Part shown: one piece after another, positions 34,977 to 43,481 of the stretch
Position numbering within the stretch: the stretch's first letter is position 1
How the letters are laid out: each line of letters begins with the position of its first letter
From: Clostridium liquoris
Lineage (GTDB): Bacteria; Bacillota; Clostridia; Clostridiales; Clostridiaceae
Assembly: GCF_002995785.1 (NCBI RefSeq)
Contig: NZ_PVXO01000027.1
Span: 1-64,000 of the forward strand
DNA length: 64,000 bases
Reading direction: 5' to 3'
Position numbers and translations under genes: made by a program
Notes under the pieces: generated by a model
What the model was told of the DNA's origin: nothing
The model's database searches: none
Seen by the model: only the letters and a program-made list of their open reading frames with translations

Positions 34977-36081
34977 AGAGGATAATGTTTTAACGGAAAG
35001 TCAATTAATGTGTATACTCATAGGAAGCATGACAGGTATAGGAGTGTTAAGTTTGCCAGGGGATGTAATAAAGATATCCAAACAGGATGGTTGGATATCT
35101 GTTTTTTTAGGTGCGGTTTATCCCATATACATGGTTTTTATAGCAAACTATATTAGAAAGAAATACCCAAAGGCGGATATATTGGATATTAATAAAAAAA
35201 TTTATGGCAGGTTCTTTGGAAGTATATTTAATCTAATATTTCTATTATCTTTTTTATTAGCTGCTACAGAAGTAGCAGCAGGAATTAATAATGTACTGAG
35301 AATTTATATGGTACCTTTTTTAAATAGGTGGAATATTTTAACTGTATTGTTTTTAATAACAGCTTATGCTGCTTATGGAGGGATAAAGACCATTGGAAGA
35401 ATAAATGAAGTATTATTTTATGGCACATTCATAGTTTATATAATACCGTTATTTGCTATAAGTAAAGGTAACATATTAAATTTAAAACCCATATTTGGCA
35501 GTGGAGCATTAAACATCATAAAGGGCTTAAAGGAAACTGTTGTTGCGTATGCAGGAATAGAAGTACTATTTATAATATATCCTTTTGCAGGTATGGATAT
35601 AAACATTAAGAAATGTGGATTAAAAAGCATAGCCTTTACTTCAACTATTTATACTCTATTTACTATAGTAACCATATTGTATTTAGGTATAGATGCAACC
35701 TCAATATTTTTATGGCCATTAGTCACAGTAACAGAAAGTATAATGATACCAGTAATTAATTCTTTTAGATATATATTTTCATCTCTATGGGTTATGAATA
35801 TGTTTAGAGTTATTTCTATAAATTATTATACCTTTTCCTATGGGTTAAACAAATTTATTAAAAAATTTGATAGAAAAGCATGGGTGATAATACTTTTTCC
35901 CATAATGATTATATTATCCACCCTGTATGGCAGTCCAACTACTAGGAGGGATTTTCTAAATATGATATTTCTACCACATGTAATATATAATGTTATGTTA
36001 GTTACCATTACTGCTATATTAGTGGCTTTTAGGAAAGGTGATGATTATGCAAAAAAAGATGAAAACAGTAATAATGATTAG
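34966..36081 (+). CDS. Spore germinant receptor subunit B (GerB/GerKB family permease), second operon
   Basis: A 371-residue multi-span membrane protein of the GerAB permease family. Visible segments are QLMCILIGSMTGIGVLSLPG, INEVLFYGTFIVYIIPLFAIS and AYAGIEVLFIIYPFAG. AGGAGG is present 6-11 nt upstream of ATG, within the end of the A gene. It overlaps the C gene by about 35 nt. Order A-B-C here contrasts with B-C-A in the operon at 26.8-30.5 kb. Confidence 0.92.
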   Translation: MGTKEDNVLTESQLMCILIGSMTGIGVLSLPGDVIKISKQDGWISVFLGAVYPIYMVFIANYIRKKYPKADILDINKKIYGRFFGSIFNLIFLLSFLLAATEVAAGINNVLRIYMVPFLNRWNILTVLFLITAYAAYGGIKTIGRINEVLFYGTFIVYIIPLFAISKGNILNLKPIFGSGALNIIKGLKETVVAYAGIEVLFIIYPFAGMDINIKKCGLKSIAFTSTIYTLFTIVTILYLGIDATSIFLWPLVTVTESIMIPVINSFRYIFSSLWVMNMFRVISINYYTFSYGLNKFIKKFDRKAWVIILFPIMIILSTLYGSPTTRRDFLNMIFLPHVIYNVMLVTITAILVAFRKGDDYAKKDENSNND

Positions 36082-37159
36082 CTTCATTTTAATTTTAATA
36101 ATTAGCTTTATTGGTAAAAGGGGAACTCTTGTGGAGGAGTTAAATATATCTAGTATGATAGGTTATGATTTAAAAAAAGATTTTGTGGATGGGGTGAACT
36201 ATAGTGTTTCTGTTAGAACTCATTTTTTAGAGAGCAAACAGCAAAATCACAGCCATGTATTAATTGGAGAAGGATTAAATGTAGGAGAAACAAGGGAGGA
36301 TAGGCAGCTAAAATCTAATAAAAAATTGATACTTGGATTGGAAAAGGTAATAATTTTCAGTGAGGAACAGGCTAGGTATGGATTAAAAGCTCCAGTAGAT
36401 GCATTAGTAAATAATCCTGAAGTAAATGATAATGGTAAAGTAGCAGTATGCAGTGGTAAGGCAAAGGATATATTAGAATATGAAACTAAAAAATATAATG
36501 CTACTGATGAAGTTATAGGAGATATGATAGAACATTCAAATGAATTTAACTTTTTCCCTGAGGATTATACTGTTATAGATTTTATTATAATATCTAGCTC
36601 AGAAGGGAGAAATGTAGTGCTGCCTTATGTGGAATTAACTAAAGATGGGATAGAAATAACAGGTGTAGCAATTTTTAATAAAGATAAAATGGTAGGGAAA
36701 TTAGATATGAAAGATGCAAAAATACTAAATCTATTGCGGGAAAGCGGAGGAAAAGGAATTTTAACTATACAAAAAAATTCTACTGAATTTATAAATTATC
36801 ATCCTAAAGCAAAAAGAAAGGTTAACTGCAGCAAAGAAGGAGATAGGTACAAATTTGTTATAGAATTAAATCTCCAAGGTCCCATTGTAGGCAATGAACT
36901 ATATAAAAATTTTAGTAGTGATTCAAAAGCATTAAAAGAATTTGAAAATGAAATGGAAAAGCATATTGAGAAAATGTGCATGGATTTTATAAATAAAACA
37001 AAGGGCAATTATGGAGTGGATATATTAGAGCTGGGAAAGGTAGCAGCTGCAAAGTATGGAAGAGGAAAAGATATTGATTGGAATAAAGAAGTTTTAAATT
37101 CTATCATAGAGGTAAAGGCAAAGGTTAAAGTAGATAGCCAAGGCAGAGGAGAGTATTAA
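36047..37159 (+). CDS. Spore germinant receptor subunit C (GerC/GerKC family), lacking a lipobox
   Basis: A 370-residue GerC-family protein with SMIGYDLKKD, EKVIIFSEEQARYGL and C-terminal segments typical of the family. The N-terminal hydrophobic helix VIMISFILILIISFIGK is not followed by a lipobox cysteine; the residues are KRGTLVEELN where relatives have GCW-D-x-x-E-I. It may therefore be anchored by its signal helix instead of a lipid. Alternative starts are GTG 36038, ATG 36041 and ATG 36047; none adds a cysteine. A cap hairpin follows the stop. Confidence 0.85.
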   Translation: MQKKMKTVIMISFILILIISFIGKRGTLVEELNISSMIGYDLKKDFVDGVNYSVSVRTHFLESKQQNHSHVLIGEGLNVGETREDRQLKSNKKLILGLEKVIIFSEEQARYGLKAPVDALVNNPEVNDNGKVAVCSGKAKDILEYETKKYNATDEVIGDMIEHSNEFNFFPEDYTVIDFIIISSSEGRNVVLPYVELTKDGIEITGVAIFNKDKMVGKLDMKDAKILNLLRESGGKGILTIQKNSTEFINYHPKAKRKVNCSKEGDRYKFVIELNLQGPIVGNELYKNFSSDSKALKEFENEMEKHIEKMCMDFINKTKGNYGVDILELGKVAAAKYGRGKDIDWNKEVLNSIIEVKAKVKVDSQGRGEY

Positions 37160-37262
37160 AAATTGTGACCAATTTTTTAGTTGACAATTGACAATTGACA
37201 ATTGACAGTGGACAGTTAAGGAGGCTTTTCTTAGGTTGGCACTACAGAAAAGCTTTAATTTT
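37160..37262. repeat. Cap hairpin, heptad array and module B after gerC
   Basis: The cap AAATTGTGACCAATTTTTTAG starts about at the gerC stop (partly listed here) and is followed by heptads TTGACAA, TTGACAA, TTGACAA, TTGACAG, TGGACAG. Module B then follows in reverse (AGGAGGCTTTTCTTAGG, then CACTACAGAAAAGCTTTAA). This is the left half of the repeat element. The matching right half (module B forward, heptads, cap) appears at 39173-39270. Confidence 0.65.
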
Positions 37263-37296
37263 GTAGATGAGTAAGAAGTAAGAGCTTATGAAAAAA

Positions 37297-37322
37297 AATT
37301 CAGCCTTGCTGAATTTTTTATA
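37297..37322. terminator. Terminator hairpin downstream of the FlxA-like gene
   Basis: AAATTCAGC-CTT-GCTGAATTT is flanked by A and T runs, so it can act in both directions. It lies 12 nt past the minus-strand stop at 37334. An identical hairpin core occurs at 41371-41395 away from any gene end, so it may also be a repeat module. Confidence 0.75.
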
Positions 37323-37333
37323 ATCTCACTTGA

Positions 37334-37978
37334 TTAAGCTAACACATCTAGGGTTTTATGATTTATTTCATGAGAATTTGTATCTTCCTTTTCAGGTTTT
37401 GTTGTATTATGATTTTCAATGTTTTTTATTTTTCTATTTTCTTTTGCTATGTTCTTATCTAATTTATTAACATTCATATCCAGATTACTAGCCTTCAATT
37501 CTTTCTTTTCTGCAATTTCAAATTTACCTCGCCCCATATCCATTTTTGCTTCCATTTTTAGTATTTTAGATTCACCACTTATTTTAACTTTGATTCCATG
37601 AGCTGTTTTAATTTTTGAATAGGTTAAACCTGCATTGACTAAATTGTCAGTATCATCTGAGAATTTTATACTATTCTTATCAGCTTTAGTATTATTTGAA
37701 TTTTTCTTAAGGCTATTTTTTCCATCTTTATGGTCATCCTTTTTTATTTTGTCCATCTGCTCTTGTTGTATTTGCTGGTCTAATATTCTTATCTGTTCTT
37801 CTAAAGGCTTTATAAGCTCTCGCTTCACATCTTCAGAAGCTTTTCCTTCTCTTACTTTGCTAATCTGTTCTTGTACATTTAACTTTTGCTTTTCTAATAA
37901 CTTTATTTCATTATCTATATTCTTAATTCTGTTTAAAGAGTTATTCCTGTTATTTGATGATACTGATAATATATTCAT
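37334..37978 (-). CDS. Coiled-coil protein, FlxA-like N-terminal region
   Basis: A 214-residue, highly charged protein. Residues about 15-80 form a heptad coiled coil (NEIKLLEKQKLNVQEQISKV, then LEEQIRILDQQIQQEQMDKI) of the kind seen in FlxA-like proteins. The middle is Lys/Asn rich, and the C-terminal part (EAKMDMGRGKFEIAEKKELK) resembles a short beta/helix segment. It has no signal peptide or TM helix. Function unknown; FlxA was named in a flagellar context, but no flagellar gene is adjacent. AGGAGG precedes ATG on the minus strand. Confidence 0.7.
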   Translation of the reverse strand: MNILSVSSNNRNNSLNRIKNIDNEIKLLEKQKLNVQEQISKVREGKASEDVKRELIKPLEEQIRILDQQIQQEQMDKIKKDDHKDGKNSLKKNSNNTKADKNSIKFSDDTDNLVNAGLTYSKIKTAHGIKVKISGESKILKMEAKMDMGRGKFEIAEKKELKASNLDMNVNKLDKNIAKENRKIKNIENHNTTKPEKEDTNSHEINHKTLDVLA

Positions 37979-38089
37979 GCATTATTCCTCCATATAAAGT
38001 GAATTTTATTTCTTCATAATATTATCGGTAATTTGTTGGAAATATTTACTTTAATGATCAAATGATTTTTAGGTTCAGGTGGAGTTTGC

Positions 38090-38140
38090 TTAAGAAAACT
38101 ACTTTCTCCATTTAAAAAAATTGGTCACAATTTTTTCAGA
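38090..38140. repeat. Partial repeat remnant with cap hairpin
   Basis: A short piece of module A (ACTTTCTCCATT) is followed by the cap AAAAAATTGGTCACAATTTTTT at about 38115-38138. This is the same cap as at 578-597. Confidence 0.5.
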
Positions 38141-38206
38141 GTTTGACTTAAAACTACCCAACGTTTAAAATATTATCAGATTAATATTTTGAAAGGTTGT
38201 GTTACT

Positions 38207-39025
38207 TTGGATAAATTACTTTTTGGAATATCAGGCATTCCTATAGGTGATGGTTCTAAAAAATTTACTTATAAAACTGCAATAAAATACTTGAAAGATA
38301 TAGGACTTGATGCTATGGAGCTTCCTTTTGTTCGCTCTGTAAATATCACAGATAAAAATAAAGGTGAAGTTTTAGCTTCAAAATTAGAAAATGATTTTTA
38401 TCTTTCTGCTCACGGATCTTATTATGTGAATCTTAATGCAGAAGAAATAGAAAAACAGGAAAAATCCCTAGAAAGAATAATTAAAGGAGCAGAGGGCTTA
38501 AAAAAGGTAGAGGGAAGGAGTTTAATATTCCATCCAGGTTTTTATTTAAAATCTTCAAAAGAGGATACTTTTAACACTATTAAAGAAAATCTTTTAAAAC
38601 TTCCATACCTTGGGGTAGATTATAGGCTTGAGACCACAGGAAAGGGCACCCAGTTTGGTTCTGTAGAAGAAATTGTGGCTCTTTGCAAAGAGGTTACTAC
38701 TTGTAAACCCTGCATAGATTTTTCTCATGTTCATGCTAGATATAATGGCGGTTTAAAGAATTATGATGATTTTGCAAAAATACTTCAACATATGAAAGAT
38801 GAGCTAGGTTATGAGGCTTTAGAGGATATGCATATACATCTTTCAGGCATAAACTATGGTGAAAAAGGAGAAAAGAATCATCTTCCCTTTGAAGAAAGTG
38901 ATTTTAATTACAAGGATTGTCTTAAAGCCTTTAAAACCTTTGATATAAAGGGCTGTGTAATTTGTGAAAGCCCAATTCTTGAAAAAGATGCCCTTTTGTT
39001 AAAACAATATTATTACTCATTATAA
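38207..39025 (+). CDS. Endonuclease IV-like TIM-barrel protein (AP endonuclease family 2)
   Basis: A 272-residue xylose-isomerase-like TIM barrel. Metal-ligand-type motifs in order are SAHGSYYVNL, LIFHPGFYL, YRLETTGKGTQFGS, PCIDFSHVHAR, DMHIHLSG and VICESP. They correspond position for position to the zinc ligands of endonuclease IV (AH-P/N, HPG, ETT-G, D-CH, H-ND, E-P) but with several substitutions. So it may be a divergent AP endonuclease or a related sugar isomerase-type enzyme. TTG 38207 (MDKLLFGISG) with AAAGG 10 nt upstream is preferred over TTG 38189. Confidence 0.75.
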   Translation: MDKLLFGISGIPIGDGSKKFTYKTAIKYLKDIGLDAMELPFVRSVNITDKNKGEVLASKLENDFYLSAHGSYYVNLNAEEIEKQEKSLERIIKGAEGLKKVEGRSLIFHPGFYLKSSKEDTFNTIKENLLKLPYLGVDYRLETTGKGTQFGSVEEIVALCKEVTTCKPCIDFSHVHARYNGGLKNYDDFAKILQHMKDELGYEALEDMHIHLSGINYGEKGEKNHLPFEESDFNYKDCLKAFKTFDIKGCVICESPILEKDALLLKQYYYSL

Positions 39026-39029
39026 AAAA

Positions 39030-39270
39030 TAACAAAGAATAAATAAGGATGATTTTCTTCCGTTATTCTACAGAAAATCTTTAATTATTAAAAATTTTTC
39101 GTAATGTTAATGGAAAAAAATTGTCCATATTTATTATCTATTCTTTATACTTTATTATTTAAAAAATTATTTAAAGCTTTTCTGTAGTGTCAACGTAAGA
39201 AAAGCCTCCTTAACTGTCCACTGTCAATTGTCAACTGTCAACTTAAAAAGATTGTATCGCAATCTTTTTA
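39030..39270. repeat. Compound repeat: module B variant, module A, A/T heptads, module B, CTGTC heptads, cap
   Basis: In order: AATAACAAAGAATAAATAAGG-type arm (39028-39050); a variant of module B (GATTTTCTTCC then TCTACAGAAAATC); module A reverse (about 39085-39125); A/T heptads (ATTTATT, ATCTATT, CTTTATA, CTTTATT); module B forward (39173-39216); heptads AACTGTC, CACTGTC, AATTGTC, AACTGTC; and the cap AAAAGATTGtatCGCAATCTTTT (39246-39270). The cap lies inside the pseudogene remnant that follows. Confidence 0.65.
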
Positions 39271-39481
39271 AAGCCTAAGTCCTCGTCTATGGTATTAAAT
39301 ACACAGTCAAGGTGAAGTTTCTTATTGTCAAATTCTATAGGAAGCACTTTAACATCTATTTTATGAGTATCTAACACCTGCTGAACCTCATCACAAGCTT
39401 CTCTAGTACTTCTTCTACTCATGCCAACAAAAGCACATCATCATGTAAAATTATATCTCCACCTTCAATATTATTTTTCAT
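39243..39481 (-). pseudogene. Fragment of an amidinotransferase/arginine-deiminase-like gene
   Basis: On the minus strand, KNNIEGGDIILHDDVLLL and, after a one-base frameshift near 39420, MSRRSTREACDEVQQVL then PIEFDNKKLHLDCVFNTIDE match the guanidino-group-modifying enzyme superfamily, including the catalytic-His segment LHLDCVF. The N-terminal part is missing, the frame is broken, and the 3' end after EDLGF runs into the cap hairpin of the neighbouring repeat (encoding KKIAIQSF and stop). It is clearly a decayed fragment of roughly 80 codons. Confidence 0.75.
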
Positions 39482-39623
39482 TTAGTTATATTTTAATTTT
39501 ATTCATGGATTTTATTCATAATAGAGGTTACTGAATATTCCAAGAGGCCCATAAACATCATAATGTTAATTTTATGTTAATATGATAATATTTTGTTAAT
39601 AATTAATTTGGAGCGTGATATTA

Positions 39624-41177
39624 ATGAAAAAGATATTGAGTTTTATTGCTGCAGCTGCAATAACAGTAGGAATTTCAAACACAGTCCATGCACAAAATAA
39701 TTACAATGTTACTAGATTATATGGCATGGATAGGTACAAGACTTCAGTTAGCATTTCAAACCAATTTAATAATGGCACCTTGGAAAATGTAATAGTAGCA
39801 AGCGGAAAGAATTTTCCTGATGCCTTGGCTGGAAGTGTACTATCTAAAAAGCTAAATGCACCTATATTGTTAGCAGGTAATACAGAAGATGAGAGTAAGG
39901 AGTGTATACAATACATAAAATCTCATTTGGATAAAAGTGGAACAGTATATCTATTAGGAGGACAAGCATCCATAAATGATGAGTTTATAAATAAAATAAA
40001 AAGTGAAGGGTATAAAAACTTTGTAAGACTTGGAGGAAAAAATAGATTTGATACCAATAAATCTATTGTAAACTTCATGAATGTAGAAAAACATACTCCT
40101 GTAGTTATAGTAAATGCTTATGGTTTTGCAGATGCACTTAGTGTTTCAAGTATTGCAGCCTCAAAAGGGTACCCTATAATTATGACATCAAATTCTAAAT
40201 TATCCGATGAAGCTATAAATATGATTAAAAATATAGAACCAAGTGAAGTATATATAATAGGTGGAGACGCTTCTGTAGGAGCTAATGTTATTAGTGAAAT
40301 AAAGGGCATAGTACCTTCATTGGATAAGGATAAAGTAATAAAATTGGCGGGAAAAGATAGATATGAAACCTCACTAAAAGTATGCAATTGTTTTAATATG
40401 GATACTGATACTGCAGTAATAGCCAATGGTTCAAATTTTCCTGATGCTTTATCAGGGAGTGCTTTAGCTACAAAATTTAATGCCCCAATAGTGCTTACTG
40501 ATGGAAAAGATATAACTAATCAAAAAGAATTTTTAGATGGTAAAAACTACAAAAATATATATTTGCTTGGTGGAGCAGCAGCTATAGATTTTTCAGTAGA
40601 ATATTTATTAAGAGGTCCAGAAAATATAACAGCGGAAGAAAGAGATTACGTTAATAAGTTATTAGATTATTGTGATAAATACATTGCAGAAAATACCAAT
40701 ACTACAAATTATATTATGAACCGTTTGGATGATGTTCTAACTGAAGAGAATTTAGCAAATTTACAAGATCCTAATAAAATTCTTAGTGCATTAGATGAAT
40801 TTTCTAGGTTTTATAAAGATTATAAAACTATTTTAGAAACATATAGACAAAGCTTGTTAAATCAAAGAAATGAAGCAGCTGCCATGGGAGAATTAAATGG
40901 ACTTGAATCACTTAAAATTCAGTATATAAATAGTATTGATATTGAAATTAACAGTGCGGATAAACTTATAATCATGATTAGCTCATATGAAAGCAATCTT
41001 AATAATCTAAAGGATGCTATTAAATCTGGGAATATGAATAAAGTTCAACAAGTACTTCAAAAATTAGAAGAAGATAATGCTGATTCTTTAGATAAAATTA
41101 TAGGATTAGAAGATGGACAGATGGAAATTAATAAATTAAAAGAAAAATTATTAACAATAAAAAATATGATGAATTAG
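39624..41177 (+). CDS. Secreted cell-wall-binding protein with three CWB2 repeats
   Basis: A 517-residue exported protein. The signal peptide MKKILSFIAAAAITVGIS ends in VHAQ. Three cell wall binding repeat 2 domains follow (about 30-120, 125-215, 225-325), each with an RL-G-x-x-RY/F-x-T motif (RLYGMDRYKTS, RLGGKNRFDTN, KLAGKDRYETS), a FPDALAGS/FADALSVSS/FPDALSGS motif and a VYLLGG-type ending. Residues 330-517 are helical and charged, with no recognised catalytic domain. CWB2 triplets anchor proteins to the clostridial wall. ATG 39624 follows GGAG by 10 nt. Confidence 0.9.
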   Translation: MKKILSFIAAAAITVGISNTVHAQNNYNVTRLYGMDRYKTSVSISNQFNNGTLENVIVASGKNFPDALAGSVLSKKLNAPILLAGNTEDESKECIQYIKSHLDKSGTVYLLGGQASINDEFINKIKSEGYKNFVRLGGKNRFDTNKSIVNFMNVEKHTPVVIVNAYGFADALSVSSIAASKGYPIIMTSNSKLSDEAINMIKNIEPSEVYIIGGDASVGANVISEIKGIVPSLDKDKVIKLAGKDRYETSLKVCNCFNMDTDTAVIANGSNFPDALSGSALATKFNAPIVLTDGKDITNQKEFLDGKNYKNIYLLGGAAAIDFSVEYLLRGPENITAEERDYVNKLLDYCDKYIAENTNTTNYIMNRLDDVLTEENLANLQDPNKILSALDEFSRFYKDYKTILETYRQSLLNQRNEAAAMGELNGLESLKIQYINSIDIEINSADKLIIMISSYESNLNNLKDAIKSGNMNKVQQVLQKLEEDNADSLDKIIGLEDGQMEINKLKEKLLTIKNMMN

Positions 41178-41178
41178 T

Positions 41179-41212
41179 AAAAAATCCTTGGGCCTAGCTC
41201 AGGGATTTTTTA
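41179..41212 (+). terminator. Terminator after the cell-wall-binding protein gene
   Basis: AAAAATCCTTGGGC and GCTCAGGGATTTTTT form a stem followed by a T run, directly after the stop codon. Confidence 0.88.
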
Positions 41213-41225
41213 CTTTATAGGAAAT

Positions 41226-41518
41226 TAAAAAAAGTGCGAAGTACTTTTTTAGTTGACAATTGACAATTGACAGTGGACAGTTAAGGGTAATTTTTCTCCA
41301 TTAACATTACGAAAAATTTTAAATTTATAGATAAGTAAGAGGTAAGAGCTAAGAAGCAATAGTTGTGGTGAAAATTCAGCCTTGCTGAATTTTTTCATAA
41401 ACTCTTACTTTTTACTTATTAGTTCTTACCTAATTTATTATCTATTCTTTATACTTTAACTGTCAATTGTCCTCTGCCAACTGTCAACTAAAAATATTGC
41501 TTCGCAATATTTTTAAAG
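41226..41518. repeat. Complete two-sided compound repeat element
   Basis: Both ends have caps: AAAAAAGTGCGAAGTACTTTTTT (at most 20 paired positions) at 41229-41251 and AAAAATATTGCTTCGCAATA plus TTTTT at 41490-41514. Inside the left cap are heptads TTGACAA, TTGACAA, TTGACAG, TGGACAG, then module A forward (41285-41325). Then come AGTAAGA, GGTAAGA and GCTAAGA heptads, the TTCAGC/GCTGAA hairpin (41371-41395), and the mirror heptads CTCTTAC, TTTTTAC and TTCTTAC. A/T units and AACTGTC, AATTGTC, CTCTGCC, AACTGTC complete the right side. The whole 290-nt unit is an imperfect palindrome lying just upstream of recJ. Confidence 0.75.
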
Positions 41519-41549
41519 TTATTATATAATGTTTTAGAGGTGATACAGC

Positions 41550-43325
41550 ATGAAGGGAAAATGGATGATAAAATGTAGTAGTGTAAATATAAAGGAACTT
41601 TCTAAAACAACTGGAGTAAATCCAATTATGGTTAATATTTTGGTGAACAGGGGGATAAAGACCCCTTATGATATAGATAGATTTGTTAATGCTTCATTAA
41701 ATGATCTTTATGATCCCTTTTTAATGCAGGACATGGATAAGGCAATAGAAATAATAAAAGAGGGAATAAAGCATGGAAAGAAAATAGCCATATATGGTGA
41801 TTATGACGTAGATGGAGTTACAAGCACTGTAATATTATATAAGGCTTTAAAGAGATGTAAGGGTAATTTCATTTATCATATTCCAAATAGAGAAGATGAA
41901 GGCTATGGCATGAATAGTGAAAGAATCAAATCCTTGAAAGAAGAAGGAGTTGATATAATACTTAGCTGTGACAATGGAATCTCAGCCATAGAGCAGGTAA
42001 AATTAGCTAAAGAATTGGGTATGAAGGTAATAATAACTGATCACCATGAATTAAGCTTTAAAGAGGATGAAAATGGAGAAAGACATTACATATTGCCTGA
42101 AGCAGATGCAGTGGTAAATCCTAAAAGAGGTGACTGCAGCTATCCCTTTAAAATGTTATGTGGAGCGGGAATAGCCTTTAAATTTGCCCAAGCACTATAT
42201 TCTGTAATGAATGTAAATGAAGATGAAATATATGAATTACTACAGTATGCTGCTATAGGCACCATATGCGATGTGGTTGATTTAGTGGATGAAAATAGAA
42301 TCATAGCCAAAAATGGATTGAAAATTTTAAAGAATACAGAAAATTTAGGGCTAAAGGCTTTAATAAAGGAAACCAACATAGAAGGTAAAGATTTGAATTC
42401 CTATCATATAGGCTATATTATAGGACCTTGTATTAATGCTACAGGAAGATTGGAAACTGCAAAACTTTCAGTAGAATTGCTTTTAGCAGAAGATGAAAGA
42501 ACAGCTGAAGATTTGGCATCAAAGCTCCATAAGTTAAATGTAGAAAGACAGGAAATGACAATAAAAGGTGTAGAAGATATTGAAGAAATTATAGAAAACA
42601 CCCCTTTAAAAAATGATAAGGTATTTGTAATATACAAAGAGGATATTCATGAAAGTATTGCAGGCATAGTAGCTGGCAAAATAAAGGAGAAATATAATGT
42701 ACCTACCATAGTTTTAACCAGGGGAAAGGATATGCCTAAAGGTTCTGGAAGATCCATAGAAGGGTATAATATGTTTGAAGAACTTCTTAAATGCAAAGAC
42801 CTATTAGAAAAGTTTGGAGGGCATCCCATGGCAGCGGGACTCTCTTTAAAGGAAGAAAACATTCCTATGCTTAGAAAGTCACTAAATCAACAATGCAAGC
42901 TTAAGAAAGAGGATATGATACCTAAAATAAGTATTGATAAAAGACTTCAATTAAGAGAAATATCCACTGACTTAGTAAAAAATCTGAAGATATTGGAACC
43001 CTTTGGCAAAGGCAATCCTTCACCACTGTTTGCAGAAAAAAATGTAATGGTAGATAGAATAAGTATATTAGGCAAGGATAGAAATACCATAAAATTCAGC
43101 TTAAGGATAGGTAATAGCTTTAATAAAATTTATGGATTATGTTTTGGCAGAGGAAAAGAATTTGAGGAAGAACTGAAAATGAAATATGGTGATGACTATG
43201 ATAATATAATTAATAATTCACAGAATATTAAAATGGACTTTATATTTTATCCATATATAAATGAATATAATGGATATGTATCTATTCAGATTAGAATAGT
43301 AGATTATAGATTTAGTTCTATTTAG
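41550..43325 (+). CDS. recJ: Single-stranded-DNA-specific exonuclease RecJ
   Basis: A 591-residue DHH-superfamily 5'-3' exonuclease for DNA repair and recombination. It shows motif I IAIYGDYDVDGVTST, ILSCDNGI, the DHH motif VIITDHHEL, VNPKRGDCSYPFKMLCGAG and the DHHA1-domain motif GSGRSIEGYNMFE...FGGHPMAAGLSL. A C-terminal OB-like domain follows. Length matches the short clostridial RecJ form. AGAGGTGAT precedes ATG 41550; a later ATG at 41562 is possible. Confidence 0.93.
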   Translation: MKGKWMIKCSSVNIKELSKTTGVNPIMVNILVNRGIKTPYDIDRFVNASLNDLYDPFLMQDMDKAIEIIKEGIKHGKKIAIYGDYDVDGVTSTVILYKALKRCKGNFIYHIPNREDEGYGMNSERIKSLKEEGVDIILSCDNGISAIEQVKLAKELGMKVIITDHHELSFKEDENGERHYILPEADAVVNPKRGDCSYPFKMLCGAGIAFKFAQALYSVMNVNEDEIYELLQYAAIGTICDVVDLVDENRIIAKNGLKILKNTENLGLKALIKETNIEGKDLNSYHIGYIIGPCINATGRLETAKLSVELLLAEDERTAEDLASKLHKLNVERQEMTIKGVEDIEEIIENTPLKNDKVFVIYKEDIHESIAGIVAGKIKEKYNVPTIVLTRGKDMPKGSGRSIEGYNMFEELLKCKDLLEKFGGHPMAAGLSLKEENIPMLRKSLNQQCKLKKEDMIPKISIDKRLQLREISTDLVKNLKILEPFGKGNPSPLFAEKNVMVDRISILGKDRNTIKFSLRIGNSFNKIYGLCFGRGKEFEEELKMKYGDDYDNIINNSQNIKMDFIFYPYINEYNGYVSIQIRIVDYRFSSI

Positions 43326-43334
43326 AAAAGAAAT

Positions 43335-43364
43335 GGTAATACTTTATTAGTTTATTACTTTTTA
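43335..43364 (+). terminator. Weak terminator after recJ
   Basis: GGTAATA and TATTACTTTTT form a short stem followed by T residues, about 10 nt past the recJ stop. Confidence 0.5.
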
Positions 43365-43481
43365 CAAATAAATTAATATTAAGTCTTGTTTATAGAAAAA
43401 TTAAGAAATATAATATAGGTTGAGTATAAAAAATGATATTTTAGGTAATATATTCAACTTTCTATATGCGGGGGACTGTTT

